From the NCBI RefSeq assembly GCF_001552175.1, contig NZ_BCQR01000052.1, forward strand, positions 1-49,405: 49,405 bases of DNA, read 5' to 3'. Both the position numbers and the translations under genes were made by a program. Shown here piece after piece: positions 17,256 through 24,982 of this stretch (positions are counted from its first letter, which is position 1; every line of letters begins with the position of its first letter). This DNA is from Actinomadura kijaniata NBRC 14229 (GTDB taxonomy: Bacteria > Actinomycetota > Actinomycetes > Streptosporangiales > Streptosporangiaceae). The notes beneath the pieces were generated by a model. That model was given only the letters and a program-made list of their open reading frames with translations. It did not search any database and had not been told where the DNA came from.

Positions 17256-18696
17256 GGGCCCGTTCCGGCGTGGTCCCGTCGGCGGCGGTCCCGGCCCAGG
17301 CCACGTGGCCGTCGGGCCGCAGCAGCACCGCGCGGACCTCCGACCACCCGGGCGGGGGCTCGGCGAGCGACCGCGAACGCACGACGAGCCCCGGTCGTGC
17401 CCACCGTTCGAACGGTCCGCCGGGCGCGCCGGTGAGGTCGAGCAGGACGCACGAGCCCGCGCGCAGCAGGGAGAACAGGCTCTCTCCGCCGGTGAAGGCC
17501 AGGTCCGGCGCGCGGGTGCCGGTCAGCGGATGGTCCGTCGGGTCGTGCGTCGGGTAGCGGACGGCGAGGCCCGTGAGGCGTTCGGCCAGGGCGCGGTTCA
17601 CGGACGGGTCGGTGGCGATCAGCCGCCCGAGCAGCGTGCGCAGGCTGATCCCCTCCGGGGAGAAGCCCGTCATCAGCGCGACCTGGGCGCGGCTGGCCTC
17701 CACCAGGTCGGCGCCGACGGGGTGGCGTTCGGCGTGGTAGGTGTCCAGCAGGTCGTCGGGAGCGTGGCCGCGCAGCACGGCGGCGAGCTTCCAGCCGAGG
17801 TTGTGCGCGTCCTGGACGCCGACGTTCATGCCGACGCCGCCCGCGGGGAAGTGCTGGTGGGCGGCGTCCCCGGCGAGCAGGACGCGTCCCCGGCGGTAGC
17901 GCTCGGCCAGGCGGGTGGCGTTGCCGAAGCGCGACAGCCACACCGGGTCGCGCATGCCGAAGTCCCGGCCCGCGACGGCGGTGACCCTGGCCCGCAGCTC
18001 CTCGAAGGCCAGGTCGCCGGGCCAGTCGGTGCGCAGGTCCTCGGGTGTGACGCCGACCAGCCGGAACGTGCCGCCGGGCAGCGGCGCGACCATCAGCGCC
18101 CCGGCCCGCGTGAACGCGGCGAACCCGGGCGGCGGGGGATCGTCGAGGGTGACGTCGCCGAGCCAGCCCACGACGGAGGCGGGCGTTCCGGGGAACCCGA
18201 TGCCCGCCGCCGCGCGCACGGTGCTGCGCGTGCCGTCGCAGCCGACGAGGTAGGCCGCCCGCAGCTCGTACGGCCCCTCCGGTCCCTCCACCCGGACGGT
18301 CACGCCCGCCGGGTCCTCGGCGAACCCGGTGACGCGGTGCCCGCGCCGGACGTCGGCGCCGAGCGAGAGCGCGTGCCGTTCGAGCAGCTCCTCGGTGCGG
18401 GCCTGGGGGAGGGCCAGGGTGTAGGGGAAGGGCGTGTCCAGCCCGCGGAAGTCCAGCCGCTCGTCGAGCAGGCCGAAGTGCCCGCCCGGCAGCGGCACGC
18501 CCTCGGCCAGCAGCGGCCCGTGGACGCCGCGCGAGGCCAGCACCTCGATGGTGCGCGGGTGAACGGTGAGCGCCTTGGACCGCGGGTCGCGTTCGGGACG
18601 CTCCTCGACGACGGTGACCGGTGCCCCGCCGAGCCGTAGTTCCGCGGCCAGCCAGAGCCCGACGGGCCCGCCTCCGGCGACGACGACCTGCTCCAC
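17209..18696 (-). CDS. FAD-dependent aromatic monooxygenase (class A, PgaE/Rox-like)
   Basis: 495 residues. The FAD-binding GxGxxG is VAGGGPVGLWLAAELRLGG near the N-terminus; a DG segment (VGCDGTRSTVR) and the GD motif (RVLLAGDAAHQHFPAGGVG) are intact. A C-terminal thioredoxin-like domain (about 400-495) is typical of polyketide and antibiotic hydroxylases. The GTG at 18696 lies 4-5 nt after AAGGAGG; a TTG at 18720 lies within the operator. The divergent TetR of tetracycline-repressor type suggests inducible detoxification of an aromatic drug. It could also be an orphan tailoring enzyme. Confidence 0.87.
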   Translation of the reverse strand: MEQVVVAGGGPVGLWLAAELRLGGAPVTVVEERPERDPRSKALTVHPRTIEVLASRGVHGPLLAEGVPLPGGHFGLLDERLDFRGLDTPFPYTLALPQARTEELLERHALSLGADVRRGHRVTGFAEDPAGVTVRVEGPEGPYELRAAYLVGCDGTRSTVRAAAGIGFPGTPASVVGWLGDVTLDDPPPPGFAAFTRAGALMVAPLPGGTFRLVGVTPEDLRTDWPGDLAFEELRARVTAVAGRDFGMRDPVWLSRFGNATRLAERYRRGRVLLAGDAAHQHFPAGGVGMNVGVQDAHNLGWKLAAVLRGHAPDDLLDTYHAERHPVGADLVEASRAQVALMTGFSPEGISLRTLLGRLIATDPSVNRALAERLTGLAVRYPTHDPTDHPLTGTRAPDLAFTGGESLFSLLRAGSCVLLDLTGAPGGPFERWARPGLVVRSRSLAEPPPGWSEVRAVLLRPDGHVAWAGTAADGTTPERALSRILRTGERRRSTG

Positions 18697-18705
18697 ATCT
18701 CCTCC

Positions 18706-18755
18706 TTGGTCAGTGACCAATGCATGAGACGCAGTAAACTAGGTCAGTGACCAAG
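18706..18755. promoter_or_regulatory. Duplicated TetR operator in the monooxygenase/tetR intergenic region
   Basis: A perfect 15-bp palindrome TTGGTCAGTGACCAA (18706-18720) and a near copy AGGTCAGTGACC (18741-18752) have centres 34 bp apart. The second covers the tetR start codon. TAAACT at 18735-18740 is a -10 placed exactly for transcription to begin at the GTG (18747), so the tetR message appears leaderless and self-repressed. Confidence 0.7.
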
Positions 18756-19364
18756 AAGCAAGCGGATGCGGCGCGCCCCGCCCGGCTCGAACCGGCCGCC
18801 GTCGTGCGCGCGGCCGTCGGCCTCCTCGACGACAAGGGCCTGGACGCCCTGTCCACCCGGGCCGTCGCCGACCGGCTCGGCGTGCGGATGAACACCGTCC
18901 TGTGGCACGTCAAGACCAAGACCCGGCTGCTGGAGCTGATGGCCGACGCCATCGTGGGCGAGGTCCGGCTCGACGGGCTGCCGGACGCCTGGGACGAGCG
19001 GGCCCGGGAACTCACCCGCCGCTACCGCCGGGCCCTGCTCGCCCACCGCGACGGCGCGGCGCTGGTCACCGGGACCTACGCCGCCGAGCCGCACACCCTG
19101 CGCTTCGCCGACGCGCTCGTCGCGGCCCTCCTCGACGGCGGCCTGGACGACCGCGAGGCGGCCTGGACCGCCTGGGCGGTCACCTACTTCACCCTCGGGC
19201 TGACCCAGGAGGAACAGGCCGCGCCCGCGACACCGGAAGGACGCCTCGCCCGGGCGGTCTCATCGACGGGCCACCCGGCGCTCCACCGGGTGCTCGCCCA
19301 CCTGGACGCGGACTCCTTCGACGAGCGTTTCGAGCACGGCCTGTCGGCGTTGCTCAGCCGCTGA
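18747..19364 (+). CDS. TetR family regulator with tetracycline-repressor-type C-terminal domain
   Basis: 205 residues. The helix-turn-helix covers LSTRAVADRLGVRMNTVLWHVKTKTRLLELMAD at about 34-66; the VLWHVK and LLELMAD pattern and the rest fit the TetR_C_1 group that includes the tetracycline repressors. GTG 18747 has no Shine-Dalgarno and lies 7 nt after a TAAACT hexamer, so translation is probably leaderless. It most likely represses itself and the divergent FAD monooxygenase. The gene end overlaps the convergent amylase stop by 11 bp. Confidence 0.9.
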   Translation: MTKKQADAARPARLEPAAVVRAAVGLLDDKGLDALSTRAVADRLGVRMNTVLWHVKTKTRLLELMADAIVGEVRLDGLPDAWDERARELTRRYRRALLAHRDGAALVTGTYAAEPHTLRFADALVAALLDGGLDDREAAWTAWAVTYFTLGLTQEEQAAPATPEGRLARAVSSTGHPALHRVLAHLDADSFDERFEHGLSALLSR

Positions 19365-21474
19365 CCGTCGCGGAGCCCCGCGCGGCGGCGATCCGGCCCG
19401 CCGAGTCGCGCACCACGGCCCGGTAGGTGATCCGCGTGCCCGCCGGAACCCCGCCGACGTCGTGGAACACCCGGAACGGCCGCGCGTCGTCGGTGCCCAG
19501 GACGCGCCAGGGGCCGTCGCCGACCCGCGCCGCGAACGTCACCTGGTCGAACCCGCCGCCGGGAACGGTCGCACCGATCTCGGCCCGGCCCTTGACGGAG
19601 GCGGGAAGGGCCAGGGAGACCGCGGGGCCGTTCGCGGGCCGGGGCAGGCGGGAGGCGGCCCGCCAGACGACGGCCGACCGCGCGGGCACCGTGACCGTCA
19701 GCCCCGCGTCGGCACCGGCGGCCGCGCTGCCGGACGCCGGGTGGACCCGCGTGAACCGCATGCCGGGGGTGAAGGTCGGGACCTTGACCCGCTGGGGCGC
19801 GGCGGCGTTGTTGAACGCGACCACGTACTCGACCCGGTCGCGGGCGTCGACGCGGGAGACCGCGTAGACGTTGCCCTGGGCCAGCCGCTCGATCTGCGCC
19901 CCGTCCCGCAGCGCCGGATGCCGGTCGGTGAGGCCCGCCAGCCTGCGGATGCCCCGGTAGAGGGGGTGACGGGTGTCGTAGTTGTCCCGCGCGTGGGTGG
20001 CGCCGGTGCCGATCAGGCCGTCCGAGAGGTACTGCGGCGTCCGGGAGGCGAACATCGACGCGCGGGCGGCCCGGTCGCCCCCCTGGCCGGTGAAGCCCTG
20101 CTCGTCGCCGTAGTAGACGACCGGCTGGCCGCGCGTCAGGTACATCAGCTCGTGGGCCAGCAGGTCGCGCCGGAGCAGCTCGGCGTCGGACGCGCCGGGG
20201 TTGTCCTGCCTGAGGAAGTGGCCGATGCGGCCCATGTCGTGGTTGCCGAGGAAGGTGGGCAGCGAGTAGGCGTTGGAGTCGGCGTCGGTGTAGTGGTCGT
20301 CGGCGCGGAACAGGTCGGCCAGCGCGCGGGCGTCGCCGTTCTGGGAGACGAAGCGGCGGGCCGCGGACTGGAAGGGGAAGTCCAGGACGGCGTCGATGCG
20401 CCCCTCGGTGGAGTACCGGGAGACGAACGCCGGATCCTCGCTGTAGACCTCGCCGAACGCGAAGAAGTCCTTGGTGCCGACCCGCCTGGCGTAGCCCTTG
20501 ACCTCGGGCGCGAACCTCTTCCAGAACTCCATGTCCACGTGCTTGACGGTGTCGATGCGGAAACCGTCGACGCCCGCCTCCCGCACCCAGGTCCGGTAGA
20601 TGTCGATCATGCCCTTGACGACCTCGGGCCGCTCGGTCCACAGGTCGTCCAGCCCGACGAAGTCGCCGTACTCGACGCTCTCGCCCTCCCAGGTCGAGTC
20701 GCCCCGGTTGTGGTACATCGTGACGTCGTTCAGCCAGGCGGGCTTCTTGGTCACACCGGGCGTGCGCACGGGCGTGTAGGGGAACGACCGCTCGTCGACC
20801 TTCGGGAACGGCCGGGGGTACGCGCGGTCGTCGAACACGCGTCCACCGGCGTCACGGTAGGGATGGGTGCTCTTGGGCCGGTAGGAGTACTGGTTCTCGG
20901 CGTAGGAGATCCCGTCGGCGGTGTGGTTGGTGATGATGTCGAAGAAGACCTTCATCCCGCGCTTGTGGGCCTCCTTGACCAGCTGCTTCATCTGCGCGTT
21001 GGTGCCCAGGTGCGGATCGATGCGCGTGAAGTCGGTGATCCAGTAGCCGTGGTACCCGGCCGAGACGTGCGGCGGGCTGCCCTGGACGGGACGGTTCTGG
21101 AACGTCGGGGTCAGCCACACCGCGGTGGTGCCGAGCCCCTTGACGTAGTCGAGCCGCCGGATGAGCCCGGCCAGGTCGCCGCCCTGGTAGAAGCCGGTGT
21201 CGGTGGGGTCGTACCCGGTGGCGAGCCGGTCGCCGGACAGGCCGCCACGGTCGTTGCGGCGGTCGCCGTTGGCGAACCGGTCGGTCATGAGGAAGTAGAA
21301 CCGTTCACGGCTGAGGCCGGGCCGCACGGCGGTACGGGCCAGCGCCCGGTCGTCCGGCTGGACGACGCGGCCGGACGCGGCCCGCCCCGCGGCGGCGACG
21401 GGCGGGGCGGGGGACAGCAGGGGCAGCGTGATCGCGGCGGCGGCGAGCGCGGCACCGGTGGCTTTCCTGGCCAT
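19354..21474 (-). CDS. Secreted alpha-amylase family glycosidase (GH13)
   Basis: 706 residues. A signal peptide (MARKATGAALAAAAITLPLL... to about AAA at 29) leads to a GH13 barrel. The four conserved regions are present: DIITNH, GFRIDTVKH with the nucleophile Asp, FGEVYS with the acid/base Glu, and FLGNHDM with the transition-state Asp. A beta-sandwich domain and a C-terminal immunoglobulin-like domain (about 595-706) follow. It should hydrolyse alpha-1,4-glucans outside the cell. ATG 21474 has GGAAGG 7 nt upstream; longer in-frame extensions run through the promoter and are not coding. Confidence 0.92.
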   Translation of the reverse strand: MARKATGAALAAAAITLPLLSPAPPVAAAGRAASGRVVQPDDRALARTAVRPGLSRERFYFLMTDRFANGDRRNDRGGLSGDRLATGYDPTDTGFYQGGDLAGLIRRLDYVKGLGTTAVWLTPTFQNRPVQGSPPHVSAGYHGYWITDFTRIDPHLGTNAQMKQLVKEAHKRGMKVFFDIITNHTADGISYAENQYSYRPKSTHPYRDAGGRVFDDRAYPRPFPKVDERSFPYTPVRTPGVTKKPAWLNDVTMYHNRGDSTWEGESVEYGDFVGLDDLWTERPEVVKGMIDIYRTWVREAGVDGFRIDTVKHVDMEFWKRFAPEVKGYARRVGTKDFFAFGEVYSEDPAFVSRYSTEGRIDAVLDFPFQSAARRFVSQNGDARALADLFRADDHYTDADSNAYSLPTFLGNHDMGRIGHFLRQDNPGASDAELLRRDLLAHELMYLTRGQPVVYYGDEQGFTGQGGDRAARASMFASRTPQYLSDGLIGTGATHARDNYDTRHPLYRGIRRLAGLTDRHPALRDGAQIERLAQGNVYAVSRVDARDRVEYVVAFNNAAAPQRVKVPTFTPGMRFTRVHPASGSAAAGADAGLTVTVPARSAVVWRAASRLPRPANGPAVSLALPASVKGRAEIGATVPGGGFDQVTFAARVGDGPWRVLGTDDARPFRVFHDVGGVPAGTRITYRAVVRDSAGRIAAARGSATVSG

Positions 21475-21532
21475 GGCACGACCTTCCGGGCAGGGGGCTC
21501 GACAGGGGATGGAGCCGGATGGTGCTGATGAA

Positions 21533-21551
21533 CGCTTTGTAGGCGAAAGCG
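21533..21551. repeat. Small inverted repeat in the amylase leader
   Basis: CGCTTT and AAAGCG arms separated by 7 nt, about 60-80 nt upstream of the amylase ATG, within the predicted 5' untranslated region. It may form a small hairpin or be a second operator. No stronger claim can be made. Confidence 0.25.
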
Positions 21552-21644
21552 CGCCCGCGGGGGAGACCCTTGGCAACGGACGGCCAGCGACGGGCGACGG
21601 GCCGTCCACCACGCGAGCCTCCCGAAAAGAAGCGGGCAGCCGGG

Positions 21645-21674
21645 AAGTTACAAAGACTTTCAGCCCCTTGCAAG
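21645..21674 (-). promoter_or_regulatory. Amylase promoter with overlapping TTGCAA operator
   Basis: On the minus strand TTGCAA, 17 nt, TAACTT form a -35/-10 pair. The -35 lies inside the palindrome CTTGCAAG (21667-21674). TTGCA-type repeats are the known binding sequence of MalR/Reg1 LacI-type repressors at Streptomyces amylase and chitinase promoters, so maltose-inducible, glucose-repressed control is likely. The predicted leader is about 165 nt. Confidence 0.55.
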
Positions 21675-21832
21675 ACCCAGTCAGCCCCACATCGACGCTG
21701 CTAGCAGAGTCAACCACCAGACCCGCCACCTGTGATCAGGTCGTTCTCCGAAGAAGTCCGCCCTGAAAATTTCCGTAAGGCGTCATCGCGTCAGCGGTCG
21801 AGGTGAAGGGCCTTCTGCGGGACACTGGGGCG

Positions 21833-22279
21833 GTGACCACCGATGACGGCCGCCCGGTCCCGCCCGTGACGAGCACCTCCGTCGTGGTGCTGTCGCTGGC
21901 GCGCCGGGTCGAGACCGAGCTCAACGCCGCGCTCGCGCCGTTGGGGCTCACCGCCGCCCGGCTCGGACTGCTCGGTCATATCGCCGGCGTGCCCGGCGCC
22001 TCCTTCAGTGAGCTGGCGCGCATGTCGGGGATCACCGTCCAGAGCGTGCACGGGGCGGTGAAGGCGCTGGTCGCCGCGGGGCTGGTGCGCGACCGCAACG
22101 CCCGCGCCGGGTCGGCCTCGACGCTGGAGGTCACCGAGGAGGGGGCCCTCCTGCTGCGGAGGGCGCGGCGGGTCGTGGCGGAGGCCGACGAGCGGCTGTT
22201 CGGTGCCGACGCCGATCCGATCCAGCGGCGGATCGGGGCGGCCGTACGGGCCGCCTTCTCGAACCCTTCCCCCTCCTGA
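21833..22279 (+). CDS. MarR family transcriptional regulator
   Basis: 148 residues with a MarR winged helix: SFSELARMSGITVQSVHGAVKALVAAGLVRDRNAR at about 63-97 and a wing around ASTLEVTEEG. GTG 21833 lies 6 nt after GACACT, a -10-like hexamer, which suggests a leaderless message; a GTG at 21803 is in frame but has GAGG directly before it. It precedes the DJ-1/PfpI gene, whose promoter carries two mirrored palindromes that are probably its targets. Confidence 0.85.
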   Translation: MTTDDGRPVPPVTSTSVVVLSLARRVETELNAALAPLGLTAARLGLLGHIAGVPGASFSELARMSGITVQSVHGAVKALVAAGLVRDRNARAGSASTLEVTEEGALLLRRARRVVAEADERLFGADADPIQRRIGAAVRAAFSNPSPS

Positions 22280-22320
22280 CCTGGTACTGAGCGAGACGCA
22301 CGGCCTTGACCGCACCCCAC

Positions 22321-22365
22321 CTTCAGGATGCCTGAAGCAGGCCATAAGCTTCAGGCATCCTGAAG
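22321..22365. promoter_or_regulatory. Two mirrored palindromic operators over the DJ-1/PfpI promoter
   Basis: CTTCAGG-ATG-CCTGAAG at 22321-22337 and its exact reverse complement at 22349-22365, centres 28 bp apart. TTCAGG (22322-22327), 17 nt and TAAGCT (22345-22350) would make a promoter in which the first operator covers the -35 and the second the -10 edge and start. Bound protein would block initiation. Confidence 0.65.
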
Positions 22366-22397
22366 GTCACTCGCCGACACCACCAAGGAGACCTGGC

Positions 22398-23117
22398 ATG
22401 AACCGACGCGACCTCCTGCTCGCGGGCGCGGCCGCCACGACCGGCCTCGGCCTCGGCACGCTCCCGGCGGCCCCGGCGAACGCCGCGCCCCGGCCGCCCC
22501 GCCGGCCGCTGCGCGTGCACACGGTGCTCTACGACGGGGTGGAGGAGCAGGACTTCGCCGGACCCGTCGAGGTGCTCGGCATCATCGCCGACCAGCACGG
22601 GGTGACGCAGAGCTTCGTCACCGCCGACGGCCCGCGCACGGTGACCACGTTCTCCGGCATGGAGATCAGGGTGCGGTCCCCGTGGTCCCCGCGTTCGGCC
22701 GACGTGATCGTGGTGCCCGGCGGCGGGCTCGGCGAGGGATCGGCGGTGGAGAGGCAGATCGGCCGCGGCGTCCTGCCCCGGGCGCTGGCCGCCGCGCGGC
22801 GGCCCGGCCTGATCCTGGCGGGGGTGTGCAGCGGAACGCTGCTGCTGGCCGCCGCCGGGATCACCAACGGCCGTCCCTGCACGACCCACCACGCCGCCAA
22901 GGAGGACCTGCGGGCAAGGGGCGGCCGGGTCGTCGACGGCCGCGTGGTCGACGACGGTGACCTGGTCACCTCCGGCGGCGTCACCTCCGGCATCGACCTG
23001 GCGCTGTGGCTCGTCGAGCGGTTCTACGGGGCCGGGACGGCGCTGTTCGCCGAGAAGGTCCTGGAGTACGAACGGCGCGGGACCGTCTGGCGCTCCGACT
23101 CGCGCGGCGGCGCCTGA
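22398..23117 (+). CDS. DJ-1/PfpI family protein with Tat-like signal
   Basis: 239 residues. The N-terminus MNRRDLLLAGAAATTGLG resembles a twin-arginine signal (RRDLLL), with a likely cleavage after ANAA near residue 32. The DJ-1/PfpI fold follows: HTVLYDGVEEQDFAGPVEVLG, VIVVPGGG, and VCSGTLLLAAAG, where the Cys sits in the nucleophile elbow. GATase1-like proteins of this group include isonitrile hydratases and regulators' ligand domains, so the activity is open. An exported form is unusual. AAGGAG is 7 nt before the ATG. Confidence 0.85.
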   Translation: MNRRDLLLAGAAATTGLGLGTLPAAPANAAPRPPRRPLRVHTVLYDGVEEQDFAGPVEVLGIIADQHGVTQSFVTADGPRTVTTFSGMEIRVRSPWSPRSADVIVVPGGGLGEGSAVERQIGRGVLPRALAAARRPGLILAGVCSGTLLLAAAGITNGRPCTTHHAAKEDLRARGGRVVDGRVVDDGDLVTSGGVTSGIDLALWLVERFYGAGTALFAEKVLEYERRGTVWRSDSRGGA

Positions 23118-23139
23118 GCCTCCCGGCCCGCCTACGCGG

Positions 23140-23643
23140 TCACCTTGTCGCGGTCACCTTGTCCAGGAAGGCGTCCAGGTTGGCCCGGGCGCGGGCGATC
23201 CTCTCCTCCTGCGGCAGGGACTCGTCGAGGGAGCCGTTGGCCACGCTCTCCTTCTTCCCGCGCACGTACAGGGAACAGGCCAGGTCGGTGCACAGGTACT
23301 GCCCGACCGAGTTGCCCTGGCGGCCCGCCTCGCCGGTCCGGCGCGCGGTCATCAGCGCCACGCCGCCGCCGGTGCGCGTGGTCAGGCACAGCGAGCACAT
23401 GCTGCGCGAGGTGAACCCGCGCGCCCCGGACGGGGCCACGCGCAGCGAGACGCCGACGAGGCGGCCGTCGCGTTCGGCGACCAGATAGGCGCGTTCCGGC
23501 GCCCCCGGATCTCGCCAGCCGAGGAAGTCCAGGTCGTCCCAGGGCAGGTCGGCATGGTCCTTGGGCAGGTGGAGGCGCTTGGCCTCGCCCTTGGAGCAGT
23601 TGACGAACGACAGGCGGATGTCGCGTTCGGTGAGCGGTCTCAT
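23140..23643 (-). CDS. FBP-domain zinc-finger protein (FusB/EF-G-binding family-like)
   Basis: 167 residues beginning MRPLTERDIRLSFVNCSKGE. The C-terminal treble-clef zinc finger shows two pairs of cysteines, CSLC and CTDLAC, followed by SLYVRGK, the hallmark of the FBP C-terminal domain. In staphylococcal FusB this domain contacts elongation factor G and rescues it from fusidic acid. Actinobacterial members are of unknown role. The start ATG 23643 is preferred over an upstream in-frame codon. It is divergent from a TetR gene across an AT-rich operator region. Confidence 0.8.
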   Translation of the reverse strand: MRPLTERDIRLSFVNCSKGEAKRLHLPKDHADLPWDDLDFLGWRDPGAPERAYLVAERDGRLVGVSLRVAPSGARGFTSRSMCSLCLTTRTGGGVALMTARRTGEAGRQGNSVGQYLCTDLACSLYVRGKKESVANGSLDESLPQEERIARARANLDAFLDKVTATR

Positions 23644-23661
23644 GGCAGCGAAGGTATACTC

Positions 23662-23696
23662 CCTAAATGTATTAGGCAAATGGTTAAATTATTTAA
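23662..23696. promoter_or_regulatory. AT-rich operator region between the FBP gene and tetR
   Basis: Two palindromes in a region clearly lower in GC than its surroundings: CCTAA-N5-TTAGG (23662-23676) and the perfect 13-mer TTAAATTATTTAA (23684-23696). TATACT at 23655-23660 could serve as a -10 in either direction. TetR binding here would control both genes. Confidence 0.55.
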
Positions 23697-23709
23697 GGGA
23701 GCGGTGCGC

Positions 23710-24279
23710 ATGGCGGGAGCGGGGCTGACGGCCGAACGCCTGACGCGGGCGGCGGCGGAGCTGGCGGACGAGATCGGCTTCGAGAAGGTGACCGTGTCGG
23801 CGCTCGCGCGCCGGTTCGGCGTCCGCGAACCGAGCCTGTACTCGCACATCAGGAACGTGCAGGACCTACGGACACGGGTGGCGACCCTCGCCCTCACCGA
23901 GCTCGCCGACGGCGTCGCGGCCGCGATGCTCGGCCGGGCGGGCAAGGACGCGCTGGTGGCGTTCGCCAACGCCTACCGGGACTACGCCAGGGCGCACCCC
24001 GGCCGGTACTCCGCCACGCGGACGAGGCTGGACCCCGAGTCGGAGGCCGCCGCCGCGGCGGCCGCCCGGCACCCGGAGCTGACGCGGGCGATCCTGCGCG
24101 CCTACGACCTGCCCGAATCCGAGCAGACGCACGCGCTGCGGCTGCTGCACAGCACGATCTACGGGTTCGTGAGCCTGGAGGCCGACGGGTTCGCCCACGC
24201 CCGCGGGCTGGAGGAGTCGTGGAGCAGGGGCCTGGACGCCCTCGACGCCCTCCTCCGGAACTGGCCCTCCTCCGGGTGA
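23710..24279 (+). CDS. TetR family transcriptional regulator (TetR_C_33-like)
   Basis: 189 residues: an HTH at about 10-55 (GFEKVTVSALARRFGVREPSLYSHIRNVQDLRTR) and a C-terminal domain with YRDYARAHPGRYSATR, the pattern of the TetR group often called WHG/TetR_C. The ATG at 23710 has AAGGGAG 8 nt upstream. Divergent to the FBP zinc-finger gene, which it probably represses. Confidence 0.88.
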   Translation: MAGAGLTAERLTRAAAELADEIGFEKVTVSALARRFGVREPSLYSHIRNVQDLRTRVATLALTELADGVAAAMLGRAGKDALVAFANAYRDYARAHPGRYSATRTRLDPESEAAAAAAARHPELTRAILRAYDLPESEQTHALRLLHSTIYGFVSLEADGFAHARGLEESWSRGLDALDALLRNWPSSG

Positions 24280-24421
24280 ACCGGCGGTCCCGCCTCCACG
24301 GGGAGTACGCCCGCCGGTGTACGGCCCGGACCGGCCGACAACCCGCGGCCGATGATTCGCCCTCCCCGCGAACGTAGCTTCGCCGGTGACGGTTCCTTCC
24401 AACCCGACAAGGGGAAAGCGG

Positions 24422-24937
24422 ATGCCATCCCAGTGGACGAAGCTCGCCGTCGCCGCGGGCGCCACGCTCGCGACGCTCGGCGTCGTCGTGCTCCCGGCCG
24501 CCTCACCCGCGATGAGCCGGACCGCGGACCAGGCGCCAGCCGGTCCGCGCGGAGAGTTCGAACGCCTGCGGCAGCGGCAGGCCGACGCCTGGGCGCGCCA
24601 GGACGGAGCGGCGTTCGCCGCCACCTTCACCCACGACGGCGACATGGTCACGTTCAACGGCGACCACCTCCGCACGCGGCGGGGGATCGCGGTCGGCATG
24701 CAGTACTACTTCGACAAGTACATCCCCGACAGCACGATCCGCTACCTGGGCGAGCGCGTGCGGTTCCCCGCGCCGGGGCTCGCGGTCATCGTGCGGACGA
24801 CCTGCCTGGTCGACGCCGGGCAGAGCGACTGCCGCGACGGCTCGCTGTCGGTCAACACCAACGTGATGACGCGGCAGCGGGACGGCCGGTGGTTGCAGGA
24901 GTCGTTCCAGAACACCCGGGTCGACCCTCTTCCCTGA
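24422..24937 (+). CDS. Secreted SgcJ/EcaC-type NTF2-like protein
   Basis: 171 residues. Signal peptide (MPSQWTKLAVAAGATLATLG..., cleavage near PAMS at about 36), then an NTF2-like DUF4440 domain (RQRQADAWARQDGAAFAATFTHDGDMVTFNGDHLRTRRGI). Two cysteines in CLVDAGQSDC may form a disulfide. SgcJ/EcaC proteins are annotated as oxidoreductases from their first gene clusters but the activity is not proven. ATG 24422 has AGGGGA 7 nt upstream; the in-frame GTG at 24386 lacks one. Confidence 0.8.
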   Translation: MPSQWTKLAVAAGATLATLGVVVLPAASPAMSRTADQAPAGPRGEFERLRQRQADAWARQDGAAFAATFTHDGDMVTFNGDHLRTRRGIAVGMQYYFDKYIPDSTIRYLGERVRFPAPGLAVIVRTTCLVDAGQSDCRDGSLSVNTNVMTRQRDGRWLQESFQNTRVDPLP

Positions 24938-24982
24938 CCGGGACCGCCGGGCACGGCGGCGTGCCGTGCCCGGCGGGGCCGA

